NCBI GenBank assembly: GCA_017450485.1
Contig: JAFSTN010000042.1
Location: 107,300-171,299, forward strand
DNA length: 64,000 bases
From: Lachnospiraceae bacterium
Lineage (GTDB): Bacteria > Bacillota > Clostridia > Lachnospirales > Lachnospiraceae
Reading direction: 5' to 3'
Part shown: one piece after another, positions 54,363 to 62,424 of the stretch
Position numbering within the stretch: the stretch's first letter is position 1
Layout of the letters: each line of letters opens with the position of its first letter
Program-made: the position numbers and the translations under genes
The notes under the pieces: generated by a model
The model's database searches: none
What the model saw: the letters and a program-made list of their open reading frames with translations, nothing else
What the model was told of the DNA's origin: nothing

Positions 54363-55392
54363 AACATTCCTCCGTCAGGGGGGTACCGGCTTCGTAGCCG
54401 GCTGTGAATCTTCGACCGAGCACTTCGTCATAGTATTTAGGTTTGATCCCGCAAGCATTATATGCCCGGATGCTGCGTATATTATCGGGTGTCAATTCAT
54501 CGCCGGCATGAACATCGCTCACGATGAAAAGTGATCTGCGGCAGTTGAGTTCATCCTTCTCACTCTCCGTAGGTCCGTAGAAAACCACTCCCATAGCCTT
54601 CTCGGCATCATGCACCGCCTGCACCATATCGGCGAACTCCTGAGGCTCCATGCTGAAAGCTGAATCGGCTGTCGGTATATCTCTGCTCAGGCAGAAATGT
54701 TTCTCAATGACTGCAGCACCGAGTGCGGCGGCAGCTACTGCTGCAGTGTGTCCCATGGAGTGATCCGAGAGTCCCACCGGCACATGATATCTCTCCCTCA
54801 TATCAGGTATGGTGCGCAGGTTCAGATTGGACGATACCGTCGGATATGAACTGCAGCATCTGAGCAATACGATCTGATCGTTTCCTTCGGCACGGATCGC
54901 ATTCACCGCATCATCTATCTCCTCCGCCGAGGCCATGCCGGTAGACATGATGATCGGCTTACCCGTACGCGCTATATATCTGATCAGCGGTATGTCCGTG
55001 AGTTCAAAAGAAGCTATCTTGTAGAATTCCTCTCCGATGCCCTCGAGATAATCCACCGACGTGTTATCGAAGGGAGTAGACAGAAAATCTATCCCCAGTT
55101 CCTCACATCTGCGCTTGATGGGCTCCATCCATTCCCACGGGGTATATGCTTCCTTATACAGATCATGGAGATTATATCCGTCCCACAATCCCCCGTGTAT
55201 CTGAAAAGCCTCCGTATGGCAGTCTATGGTCAACGTATCCGCAGTGTATGTCTGCGTCTTCAGACAATCAGCTCCCGCCGCCGCGGCAGCATCCACTATC
55301 TGCAGAGCCTGCGAAAGTTCACCTCCGTGATTTGCGCTCATCTCGGCTATGATATATGCTCTGCCCTGATCCAGGCACTCCTTTAATCTCAC
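54355..55392 (-). CDS. pseI: pseudaminic-acid synthase (PseI/NeuB family)
   Basis: Condenses a 2,4-diacetamido hexose with phosphoenolpyruvate to a nine-carbon acid. The 345 residues start IIAEMSANHGGELSQALQI (NeuB barrel), then KTQTYTADTLTI near 45, IHGGLWDGYNLHDLYKEAYT near 64-83, which is the PseI rather than NeuB pattern, and FYKIASFELTDIPLIRYIA near 121. The His-rich GLSDHSMGHT and EKHFCLSRDIPTADSAFS blocks follow near 197 and 225. The C-terminal SAF-type domain is intact. The start is GTG (55392) with AAAGGAAG about 11 bases away. Confidence 0.88.
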   Translation of the reverse strand: MRLKECLDQGRAYIIAEMSANHGGELSQALQIVDAAAAAGADCLKTQTYTADTLTIDCHTEAFQIHGGLWDGYNLHDLYKEAYTPWEWMEPIKRRCEELGIDFLSTPFDNTSVDYLEGIGEEFYKIASFELTDIPLIRYIARTGKPIIMSTGMASAEEIDDAVNAIRAEGNDQIVLLRCCSSYPTVSSNLNLRTIPDMRERYHVPVGLSDHSMGHTAAVAAAALGAAVIEKHFCLSRDIPTADSAFSMEPQEFADMVQAVHDAEKAMGVVFYGPTESEKDELNCRRSLFIVSDVHAGDELTPDNIRSIRAYNACGIKPKYYDEVLGRRFTAGYEAGTPLTEECYE

Positions 55393-55394
55393 TT

Positions 55395-56096
55395 TTATAG
55401 TCTTCCTTTCTCTTTGAGAAATCTGTACTTAAGCTCCGCCAGCTCCCAGTCGCTCTCGGTATCTATATCCTGCGACTCAACCGGATCGATGATGTACGGG
55501 ATCGATTTCTCCATCGTGGTATCACGCTGTATCATATAATCCGCATTTCTGAATATATAGAACTGACCGCACTCATGATAGTGCTTCTCCAGATCCTGGC
55601 TGCGAGTAGCGGCATATTCGGGATGTAGCATCTTCACATATCCCTCTCCGTCTATGAACAGGCCTCTCTGAGGCGGATAGGTAAACTCCTGCATCGGCAC
55701 GATCGACTGTGCCCCGCTCTCCACCAGGATATCGTATGCATCACGCAGTTTGTGGGCGGTGACAAAAGGTGCCGTGGGATAAATGCAGCAGCCATACTCA
55801 AAGCTGCGTCCCAGCTCCTCATATCTCATCAAAACTTCAGAGATAACTTCTTCGGTGGTAGCGGTATCCGATGATGTCTCCGCTGATCTCATAAAAGGAA
55901 CCTGAGCTCCCGCCGCGCGCGCAATGTCAGCTATCTCATCATCCTCGGTCGATACCATGACTTCATCAAAAATCCCTGCTTCCAGTGCTGCCTCTATAGA
56001 ATAGTTCATAATCGGCTTACCGCAGAATTCACGTATATTCTTGCGCGGTATACGTTTGCTGCCGCCCCGGGCTGTTATGATTGCTATTGCACTCAT
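55395..56096 (-). CDS. pseF: PseF-like cytidylyltransferase
   Basis: Activates a nonulosonic acid to its CMP form. The 233-residue protein shows the IITARGGSKRIPRKNIREF signature (CTP-binding), GKPIMNYSIEAALEAG near 26-41, STEDDEIADIA near 49, and the YGCCIYPTAPFVTAHKL block near 103, typical of PseF. The DSTESD-like IDTESDWELAELK lies near the end. GGAGG stands five bases before the ATG. It is first in the operon and probably has its own promoter with a -10 at 56108-56113. Confidence 0.88.
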   Translation of the reverse strand: MSAIAIITARGGSKRIPRKNIREFCGKPIMNYSIEAALEAGIFDEVMVSTEDDEIADIARAAGAQVPFMRSAETSSDTATTEEVISEVLMRYEELGRSFEYGCCIYPTAPFVTAHKLRDAYDILVESGAQSIVPMQEFTYPPQRGLFIDGEGYVKMLHPEYAATRSQDLEKHYHECGQFYIFRNADYMIQRDTTMEKSIPYIIDPVESQDIDTESDWELAELKYRFLKEKGRL

Positions 56097-56107
56097 TCTC
56101 GTCCTCC

Positions 56108-56180
56108 ATTATAATCGAACTCTCATATCATATCATTTTATTATATTTCCGCCAAAAAGAGAAACAGATAGTGTTATAAT
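56108..56180. promoter_or_regulatory. divergent promoter region between pseF and the XRE gene
   Basis: TATAAT -10 boxes on both strands: minus 56108-56113 for pseF, plus 56175-56180 for the regulator. The -35 regions are weak. The regulator could act on this shared region. Confidence 0.45.
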
Positions 56181-56215
56181 TGCACATAACAGTACTTTTA
56201 CCCGGGAGGGCAGAA

Positions 56216-56722
56216 ATGGGCAAAAAATCGATCAAGGAAAACAAGAACATATACTTCGAGACCAGAGAGGAAGCCGGACTCACCAGAGCACAGGCAAGCG
56301 AACTCATCGGTACCATCAGTGAATCCCGACTGGAGAAGATGGAAACCGGTAAGACCTCCATATATCCGGAAGATGTGGTCGATATGGCATTGGCTTATAA
56401 GAAGCCTGAACTGTGCAACTACTATTGCACACATGAATGCCGTATAGGTCAGGATTCGGTTCCCGAGGTAAAAAGCTCATCTCTCTCGGAGATCGTTCTC
56501 GCCATGCTCTCCGCTCTCAATTCCCTCGATAAGCAAAAGGATCGTCTGATCGAGATCACGGCTGACGGAGAGATCTCCGACGACGAGCTGTCCGATTTTG
56601 CCCATATACAGCAACAGCTCGAGCAGATCGACTTAACCGTCGAATCGCTCAAGCTGTGGGTTGCAAATACTATTGCCGAAGGCAAGATCGATAAGGACAA
56701 ACTCGAAGCTCTCCATATCTGA
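56216..56722 (+). CDS. XRE-type helix-turn-helix regulator
   Basis: A 168-residue DNA-binding protein. The N-terminal HTH (about 11-65) has TREEAGLTRAQASELIGTIS and SRLEKMETGKTSIYPEDV, the Xre/Cro pattern. The second part (about 85-168) is helical, with LSALNSLDKQKDRLIEIT. Three Cys (CNYYCTHEC, near 71-79) between them resemble a short metal or redox motif. The start at 56216 is set by GGGAGGG; an earlier in-frame start at 56180 overlaps the -10. It is divergent from pseF and its stop directly abuts the convergent transporter stop. Confidence 0.88.
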   Translation: MGKKSIKENKNIYFETREEAGLTRAQASELIGTISESRLEKMETGKTSIYPEDVVDMALAYKKPELCNYYCTHECRIGQDSVPEVKSSSLSEIVLAMLSALNSLDKQKDRLIEITADGEISDDELSDFAHIQQQLEQIDLTVESLKLWVANTIAEGKIDKDKLEALHI

Positions 56723-58090
56723 TCAGGGAAGCAGTCCGCCTATAACTATGATCAGTACCAGTACCGGCAGGATATACTTGAAGTAAGGCTTAAGCCACAT
56801 GGGCATCTTGATGCCATCACCCTTGTTGGTCTCTTCCATATACTTATCAAATCCCCATCCGAACTTAGTTACACAGAACAGGCAGAATATCAATGAACCG
56901 AGAGGAAGTAGCAGGTTGCTGACTATGAAGTCCTCGGAATCAAGCACATCACGTGCACCGATCAGGTGCAGATCGCTCCAAACGTTATAACCGAGTACGC
57001 AGGGAATGCTGGCTACCAGTATGAATATCAGGTTCACTACGACAGCTTTACCTCTGGTCCATCCGAACTCATCCTCAAGATAAGCGATCAGATTCTCAAA
57101 TACGGCCGTAACCGTAGAGAAGCTGGCGAATGTCATGAATACGAAGAACAGTGTACCCCAGATACGTCCTCCGGGCATGTTCATAAATACCGTGGGCAGT
57201 GTGATGAAGATCAGTGAAGGTCCCTGATCGGGCTGTACTCCGTAGCTGAAGCAAGCAGGGAAAATGATCAGACCTGCGAGCAGTGCCACTAACGTATCCA
57301 GTGCACATACCCTGATAGCTTCACCGGTCAGTGTCTTCTCATCGGACATGTAGCTTCCGAATATCTCCAGAGCGCCGATACCGAGACTCAGTGTAAAGAA
57401 TGCCTGATTCATGGCTGCACTCATCACGTTCCATAATCCGACCTCTGTCGCTCTGCTCCAGTCGGGAAGCAGATAGAAACCTATGCCGGCTCCGGCGCCG
57501 TCCAGTGTCAGCGAATGCACGGCCAGAATCGCGATCAGGGCGAGCAGGCCCAGCATCATGACCTTATTAACATTCTCAAGACCCTTCTGCACGCCGAAGC
57601 TCAATACAGCGAATCCGGCTATAACGGTTATCACCATGAACACGCCCATCTCTATGGGGTCGGAAAGCATCTCACCGAATATGCCGCCTACCGCATCATT
57701 GGCAATACCGTCAAATGTACCGGTAGCAAATTTGCAGAAATAATCCAGCATCCATCCGGACACGGTGGTGTAGTACATCATCAGCAGATAACATCCGGCG
57801 ATACAGAACCATCCGTGTATATGCCATTTGTGTCCCGGCTTCTCAAGTGCCTTGTAACCGGATACCGCACTCCGGCGGCTGGCACGTCCTACCGCGAACT
57901 CCATGGTCATGACCGGAATACCCATCAGAATCAGGAACAGCAGATAGAAAAGCACGAATACGGCTCCGCCGTTCTGTCCGGTCACATACGGAAACTTCCA
58001 TACATTACCGATACCTACCGCACAGCCTGCGCTGACAAGTATGAAACCGAGTCTTGAAGCAAAGTTTTCTCTTTTTTTAGTCTCATTCAT
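56723..58090 (-). CDS. sodium-dependent transporter (NSS/SNF family)
   Basis: Imports an amino acid or related solute with sodium. The 455-residue LeuT-fold protein has about eleven hydrophobic helices. The N-terminal signature ASRLGFILVSAGCAVGIGNV (about 10-29) and GNVWKFPYVTGQNGGAVF bear the sodium and substrate sites in TM1, and FTLSLGIGALEIFGSYMSDE near 232 is TM6. The start at 58090 has GGAGGAG; an earlier in-frame start at 58111 lacks one. Its gene is convergent with XRE with zero spacing. Confidence 0.92.
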   Translation of the reverse strand: MNETKKRENFASRLGFILVSAGCAVGIGNVWKFPYVTGQNGGAVFVLFYLLFLILMGIPVMTMEFAVGRASRRSAVSGYKALEKPGHKWHIHGWFCIAGCYLLMMYYTTVSGWMLDYFCKFATGTFDGIANDAVGGIFGEMLSDPIEMGVFMVITVIAGFAVLSFGVQKGLENVNKVMMLGLLALIAILAVHSLTLDGAGAGIGFYLLPDWSRATEVGLWNVMSAAMNQAFFTLSLGIGALEIFGSYMSDEKTLTGEAIRVCALDTLVALLAGLIIFPACFSYGVQPDQGPSLIFITLPTVFMNMPGGRIWGTLFFVFMTFASFSTVTAVFENLIAYLEDEFGWTRGKAVVVNLIFILVASIPCVLGYNVWSDLHLIGARDVLDSEDFIVSNLLLPLGSLIFCLFCVTKFGWGFDKYMEETNKGDGIKMPMWLKPYFKYILPVLVLIIVIGGLLP

Positions 58091-58143
58091 GATTAAACTC
58101 CTCCAACACATATAATATATGCATCGTGAGGAGTTTCGTCAAC

Positions 58144-58171
58144 GAAAAAGGACTCCGCGGTCGCGGAGTCC
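58144..58171 (-). terminator. intrinsic terminator after the DUF4342 gene
   Basis: A perfect 10-base stem GGACTCCGCG / CGCGGAGTCC with a two-base loop (58150-58171) followed on the minus strand by TTTTTC. It lies 25 bases past the DUF4342 stop and isolates it from the transporter gene. Confidence 0.9.
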
Positions 58172-58196
58172 CCTGATATCACATAGCGGGTATTTC

Positions 58197-58586
58197 TTAC
58201 TCGACTTCGTCTACGGAACCGTCCTTCTTGACTACCTCGAGCTTGCATCCGAATCCGAATGCTGCGATCGCACCGGCGATCAGTGCCCAGGGTGCAGCTG
58301 CCAGTCCCAGAATACCGCCGACGATACCTACGTTTACGGGAACGCTCAAAAGTATCTCTTCATCTCTGCGGATCTGGATCTTATCAACATTACCCTCGGA
58401 TACCGCCTTCTTGAGTTTATCGATGGCCTTTTTGGTCTCTTCCTCAAATGTTCCGGTCTTGGGCTGGATCAGCTTGATGGCTTCATCAACATCTCCGTTT
58501 GCCTTCTGAAGAGCTTCCTTTGCTGCCGCATACTCAACTCCGGTCAGTTCCATTACCTTTTCTACAGCTTCTAATGTTATATCCAT
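58197..58586 (-). CDS. DUF4342 protein with UBA-like head
   Basis: A 129-residue protein of DUF4342. The N-terminal UBA/TS-N-like helix bundle (about 5-42) holds VMELTGVEYAAAKEALQKA and DVDEAIKLI. The DUF4342 part has a strand-rich IQIRRDEEILLSVPVNVGIV stretch and a hydrophobic AAPWALIAGAIAAFGFG segment near 96-112, and ends with an acidic tail. It is monocistronic, with its own promoter, palindrome and terminator. AAAGGAG precedes the ATG. Function is unknown in the family. Confidence 0.9.
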   Translation of the reverse strand: MDITLEAVEKVMELTGVEYAAAKEALQKANGDVDEAIKLIQPKTGTFEEETKKAIDKLKKAVSEGNVDKIQIRRDEEILLSVPVNVGIVGGILGLAAAPWALIAGAIAAFGFGCKLEVVKKDGSVDEVE

Positions 58587-58611
58587 GATTTCTCCTTTCG
58601 GTGCTTGTTAA

Positions 58612-58638
58612 CTGATAAGCCTATTATAACGCTATCAG
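58612..58638 (-). promoter_or_regulatory. palindrome covering the -10 box of the DUF4342 gene
   Basis: CTGATA(a)GC and GCTATCAG are inverted around the minus-strand -10 TATAAT (58623-58628), centred on it. This is a typical place for a repressor dimer. A second palindrome TATTTCGAAATA (58678-58689) lies 40 bases upstream. Confidence 0.45.
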
Positions 58639-58707
58639 CTTGTTATTACATATCAATCTGTGCGAAATACATATGGCTATTTCGAAATAAGCGTGAATCA
58701 TAGGTGC

Positions 58708-60186
58708 CTATTCTGATACTTCGTTATTCCAGGCGCCGCTGTCCTTAAAGAGCTTCAGGATATCGCCGTCTATTCGCCCTTCATCACGCATGCTCTCCAG
58801 TATTGAGAAAGCCTTCTCCGAAGGCATCGGAGGCTTATACGGACGATCCTCAGCTGTGAGCGCATCATACACATCCAGAATGGTCAGCAGCCGCACTTCA
58901 TTTGGTATATCCGGGGCGGTGAGCTTATTCGGATAACCGAGACCGTTCAGCAGCTCATGATGAGATCCGGCCCAGAAAGGTACCTGCTCATACACTCCCT
59001 TGAAGTTCATCTGACCGAGCATGCGTGCGGTATATTCCACATGTTCTTCGATCTGATGACGCTCATCGTCTGTCAGTGTTCCTTTACGTACCGTGATCGC
59101 TTCGAGCTCGTCATCATTTAAAAGCGGTATCTCCTCACCGTCAGCATTCAGGCACGTGATATCCGCATAGGACTTAAGCGTTTCAAGCCTCTCGTCATTC
59201 AGGAATCCTATGGTGTTTGCATCCTCTATATCGTCCCATGCAGCCCGCAATGCATCCGCCCTGGCTTGACACTCGTCCGCCATTTCGGGATGCTCGTACC
59301 CCCGTATACGCTCCATCAGACATGCAACCTCGACGCGGGACTTGAGTCCGTCGTGAAGCTTGCCCAGCCTGTCGGGCTTATCCATGATCTCGAGCGGGAT
59401 GACCAGCTTGCCTATATCATGCAGCCAGATGCTCATGAGAAAAGCATCTTTTTCCTTATCCGGTATACGGAAATCCTGTCCGGTCTCATCCAGCCATGCT
59501 ATGAATCTCTCGGCATACTTTACCATGCTGCGTGTGTGGTTGGCATTATATGAGCTTCTCGCATCGATCGCATCGACCATGACCCTGACAAAGGAGTGCA
59601 GCAGGTCAAATATCTCCTGTGCGAGCTTATGATTGTTCAGGCTGACCGCGGCAAGCGAAGCAAGCGCTGAGACGATCTGCTCGTAAGCAGGATCGAATGG
59701 GATGATCTCACCTTTCTCATCGAGTGAATTGATCAACTGCAGAACTCCGATGATCTCACCCTTCTCATCACACATCGGGATGACGAGCATAGATCCGGTC
59801 CTGTACCCTGTCATCGCGTCATACTTCTGTGCGCCGGCGAAGTCATAGTCCGTGGACTCATATACATCGGGGATGTTGATCTTCTTATTATCAATTACCG
59901 CACATGCGCAGACATGGGTGCGTGTGAGCGGAACCGGAGGCGGCATGGTCTGAGAGTTCTGTTCTTCTATGGTCAGACCCTTGGACTTCGTAAACATCGT
60001 ACTGAAGATCAGATGTTCCTTTTCCTTCATATATACGGTGCCCGCATCGCAGTGGCATACGTTCATAGCCTCGAGCAGTATCTTCTGCATGAGCCTGTCG
60101 AAGTCCCTCTCGGCGCTTATATCTATGGCGATGGATATCATCCTGTTCAAGTCAAATCCGCTGTGGATCGCAGAGTCATCCTTCAT
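58708..60186 (-). CDS. GAF plus HD-GYP-type phosphohydrolase
   Basis: A 492-residue cytoplasmic protein with a GAF sensor (about 20-185; CHCDAGTVYM, VIPMCDEKGEIIGVLQLIN) and an HD-GYP-type domain, the family that degrades cyclic di-GMP. The HD pair is in WLHDIGK (H256, D257) and the second half has WAGSHHELLNGLGYP (H409, H410, GYP at 417-419). About 95 residues (about 274-367) separate the two halves at LGK, longer than standard. GAF and HD catalysis might be linked by this insert. It overlaps the MBL gene by 4 bases, last in the run. Confidence 0.88.
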   Translation of the reverse strand: MKDDSAIHSGFDLNRMISIAIDISAERDFDRLMQKILLEAMNVCHCDAGTVYMKEKEHLIFSTMFTKSKGLTIEEQNSQTMPPPVPLTRTHVCACAVIDNKKINIPDVYESTDYDFAGAQKYDAMTGYRTGSMLVIPMCDEKGEIIGVLQLINSLDEKGEIIPFDPAYEQIVSALASLAAVSLNNHKLAQEIFDLLHSFVRVMVDAIDARSSYNANHTRSMVKYAERFIAWLDETGQDFRIPDKEKDAFLMSIWLHDIGKLVIPLEIMDKPDRLGKLHDGLKSRVEVACLMERIRGYEHPEMADECQARADALRAAWDDIEDANTIGFLNDERLETLKSYADITCLNADGEEIPLLNDDELEAITVRKGTLTDDERHQIEEHVEYTARMLGQMNFKGVYEQVPFWAGSHHELLNGLGYPNKLTAPDIPNEVRLLTILDVYDALTAEDRPYKPPMPSEKAFSILESMRDEGRIDGDILKLFKDSGAWNNEVSE

Positions 60187-60995
60187 ATGACGATCACATC
60201 TCCTTCCCTGGCAAAAGATACCGTATCGCTTCTGACGGCATCTTCCATGGACCGGAGCATCTCATCGTTGTGCCTAGGATCATGATGTACGAATCTGATG
60301 CTGTGTGCTCCGCTCTCTCTCATTACCTTAAGTCCTTCGGACGGTGTGGAATGACCGAACCCGCGATATGTCGGGTATTCCTCATCCGTGAACTGAGCAT
60401 CATATATCAGCAGATCGGTGTCACGCGCAAACTCGGTCAGAGTATCACAACTGCATTCCACGGGATTCTCTCCGCCGTGAAGGCTCTCTCCGTGCTCATA
60501 GTCGGTTGCATATACCACGGAGTGTCCGTCGTGATCGGCGCGGATCACCAAACCGCCCCCGGGATGATTGGATTCCATGAACGTGACGCTGATATCTCCT
60601 ATCATCACCGGTCCGGTCAGATTGATGAACCGCGTATCGGACGGATACTGAGGTATGGTAAGCGGCCAGAATGGCTGCCCTATGAGTCGTGCATACTGCT
60701 CTTCTATATTCAGTCCGTCTCTTCTGGCACCGTAGACATCGATGCGTCTGTCCTTTTTCATCAGATACGGAAAAAAAGTCAGCCCCACCAGATGATCTAT
60801 GTGCGGATGTGTGATAATGACCGATATGGCCTTGTCCCCAATATCGGGTGCATGCATGATGCCGGTACCCGCATCCAGAAAAAGTGCCTGATCATCCGTT
60901 TCTATCAGCACACATGATGTGGCTCCGCCGAACTCCTTATGTTCATGTCCGTCAACAGGAATGGAACCTCTCGCTCCCAGTACAGTTATCTTCAT
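60183..60995 (-). CDS. metallo-beta-lactamase-fold hydrolase
   Basis: A 270-residue MBL-fold protein, probably a phosphodiesterase-like hydrolase. The metal motif THPHIDHL (HxHxDH, about 62-69) is intact, with further ligands in ESNHPGGG (about 140-147), ATDYEHG (about 163) and a late His in FVHHDPRH (about 240). The N-terminal MKITVLGARGSIP is typical of the PhnP/cAMP-phosphodiesterase-like group. AAGGGC precedes the ATG. It overlaps both neighbours by 4 bases. Confidence 0.9.
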   Translation of the reverse strand: MKITVLGARGSIPVDGHEHKEFGGATSCVLIETDDQALFLDAGTGIMHAPDIGDKAISVIITHPHIDHLVGLTFFPYLMKKDRRIDVYGARRDGLNIEEQYARLIGQPFWPLTIPQYPSDTRFINLTGPVMIGDISVTFMESNHPGGGLVIRADHDGHSVVYATDYEHGESLHGGENPVECSCDTLTEFARDTDLLIYDAQFTDEEYPTYRGFGHSTPSEGLKVMRESGAHSIRFVHHDPRHNDEMLRSMEDAVRSDTVSFAREGDVIVI

Positions 60996-61660
60996 ATGCC
61001 CTTCAAGTGTCCTCCGTCGTTAGCAAGCTCCAGGCAAGGCAGCGTGCAATGTCCCGCACGCCAATCCATACGTACGATCGTGATGCCTGTAAAGCTTATG
61101 TGAAACAAACCGCACGCATATGGAAAAGGAAGATCCAGGATATGCCCCAGCGCCGCAGCGGATGATCCTCCGTGTGAAAAAACTGCGATGGTACCATGCT
61201 TTTCTTCCTGATGATCATGATCATAATAAGAACCGTTGCGGTTATACCCGTACATAGCCAGCATTTCGTCAATGCCTTCCTCAACCGCATCGATCGTCTT
61301 CAACACACGATTCCTTTTGAATAATTCATTTTCACGCCAGTCCGTGCGGTTCAAGCTGATCCCGCGTCTGGACATCTCATCGGCTATATCCCACGGATGA
61401 CCGTCGGCAAATACCGGCTCATCATCTACGCTGCCCCAGTCGAGCTCGTGCATGAATTCAGCGATCCTGACAGGCAGTCCCAGTCTTTCAGCTGTAGGAA
61501 GAGCAGTTTCATAAGCACGTCCCATGGGAGACGACCATATATCCTCAATCCCCTCTTCGAGTAATCTGTCCACCAGGGCTTCTGCCTGGATCCTGCCCTT
61601 TTCAGTCAGGCAGTCATTTACGTAATCGGGTTCTCCGTGTCGTACAAATACTATTCTCAC
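60992..61660 (-). CDS. histidine phosphatase superfamily protein
   Basis: A 222-residue phosphatase of the phosphoglycerate-mutase type. The phospho-His is in VFVRHGEPDY (RHGE near 7-10), the downstream LTEKGRIQAEALVDRL near 18-33 and SSPMGRAYETALPTA near 43-57 complete the N-terminal part, and the second catalytic His is in AVFSHGGSSAAALG near 157-170. The start codon is GTG with GGAGG seven bases upstream. First of three genes joined by 4-base overlaps. Substrate unknown. Confidence 0.9.
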   Translation of the reverse strand: MRIVFVRHGEPDYVNDCLTEKGRIQAEALVDRLLEEGIEDIWSSPMGRAYETALPTAERLGLPVRIAEFMHELDWGSVDDEPVFADGHPWDIADEMSRRGISLNRTDWRENELFKRNRVLKTIDAVEEGIDEMLAMYGYNRNGSYYDHDHQEEKHGTIAVFSHGGSSAAALGHILDLPFPYACGLFHISFTGITIVRMDWRAGHCTLPCLELANDGGHLKGI

Positions 61661-61752
61661 TTATATCCTCCGGTATCTGTCATGATCAACAAGCATTATG
61701 TGATATATTATAACAGAACAATCCCCTTTCACGTAGAGGATAATGATAACTA

Positions 61753-62424
61753 ATGACAAGCGGAAACAAGAAAAGAAAAAACCGTCGGTCACCCATCGGC
61801 TATATAGTGGTCATCGTGATCATGGCTACGCTTTTGTCTCTGCTGGTATATGAGCACTACCATCCCATCAGGAAACTCCCTGCCGGGACATGGATCCGTG
61901 AGCATGACTTAAGCGCCGTGACGGATCAGGCGATCCATGAGTGGCTGCACAGCGCGGAGACAGGTCTGACGGAACTTCCCGAAGCTGACCATGATACGGT
62001 GACGGTTAACGTCATACTGCGTATAGATGCCGATGGCGGATACTCGCAGCAGCTGGATACAGCCTCTTACGAGGCAGCTGCAGAGTGTGCTTATCGCAAT
62101 CTGGAGAAATCCCTGCGCTCTGTGATCAGTGCCAGATTCACGGCGCTGGGTATGACGGATGAGTCAGGTCTGCCGGACGCAGATATCGATATGCTCATGC
62201 GGGATGCCGTGGGGATGAGCATGGATGAATACCTGCACAAGGCCGTGCCGGACATCATGCCGTCTCAGGAAGAACTGGCAGATGTCCTCGACAGATCGGG
62301 GTTCTGCCGGATAGACGGGGATCTGATATCCTTCGACAATGATGCGGGGCAGGTATTCCTAAGCGACTCGGGCAGGCTCCTGATCGGAGACGAACTGTAT
62401 ACGGAGGTGCGGGATGAACAGTAA
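61753..62424 (+). CDS. single-span membrane protein of unknown function upstream of dacF-like gene
   Basis: No family recognised. A 223-residue protein with a basic cytoplasmic head (KKRKNRRSP), one membrane helix (about 16-34, YIVVIVIMATLLSLLVY) and an extracellular domain. The outside part resembles a short helical and beta domain: TWIREHDLSAVTDQAIHEWL near 47, ILRIDADGGY near 88, EYLHKAVPDIMPSQEELADV near 160. The site GAGG is 12 bases away, longer than usual. Its end overlaps the carboxypeptidase gene by 11 bases, so the two probably work together in wall trimming. Confidence 0.78.
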   Translation: MTSGNKKRKNRRSPIGYIVVIVIMATLLSLLVYEHYHPIRKLPAGTWIREHDLSAVTDQAIHEWLHSAETGLTELPEADHDTVTVNVILRIDADGGYSQQLDTASYEAAAECAYRNLEKSLRSVISARFTALGMTDESGLPDADIDMLMRDAVGMSMDEYLHKAVPDIMPSQEELADVLDRSGFCRIDGDLISFDNDAGQVFLSDSGRLLIGDELYTEVRDEQ

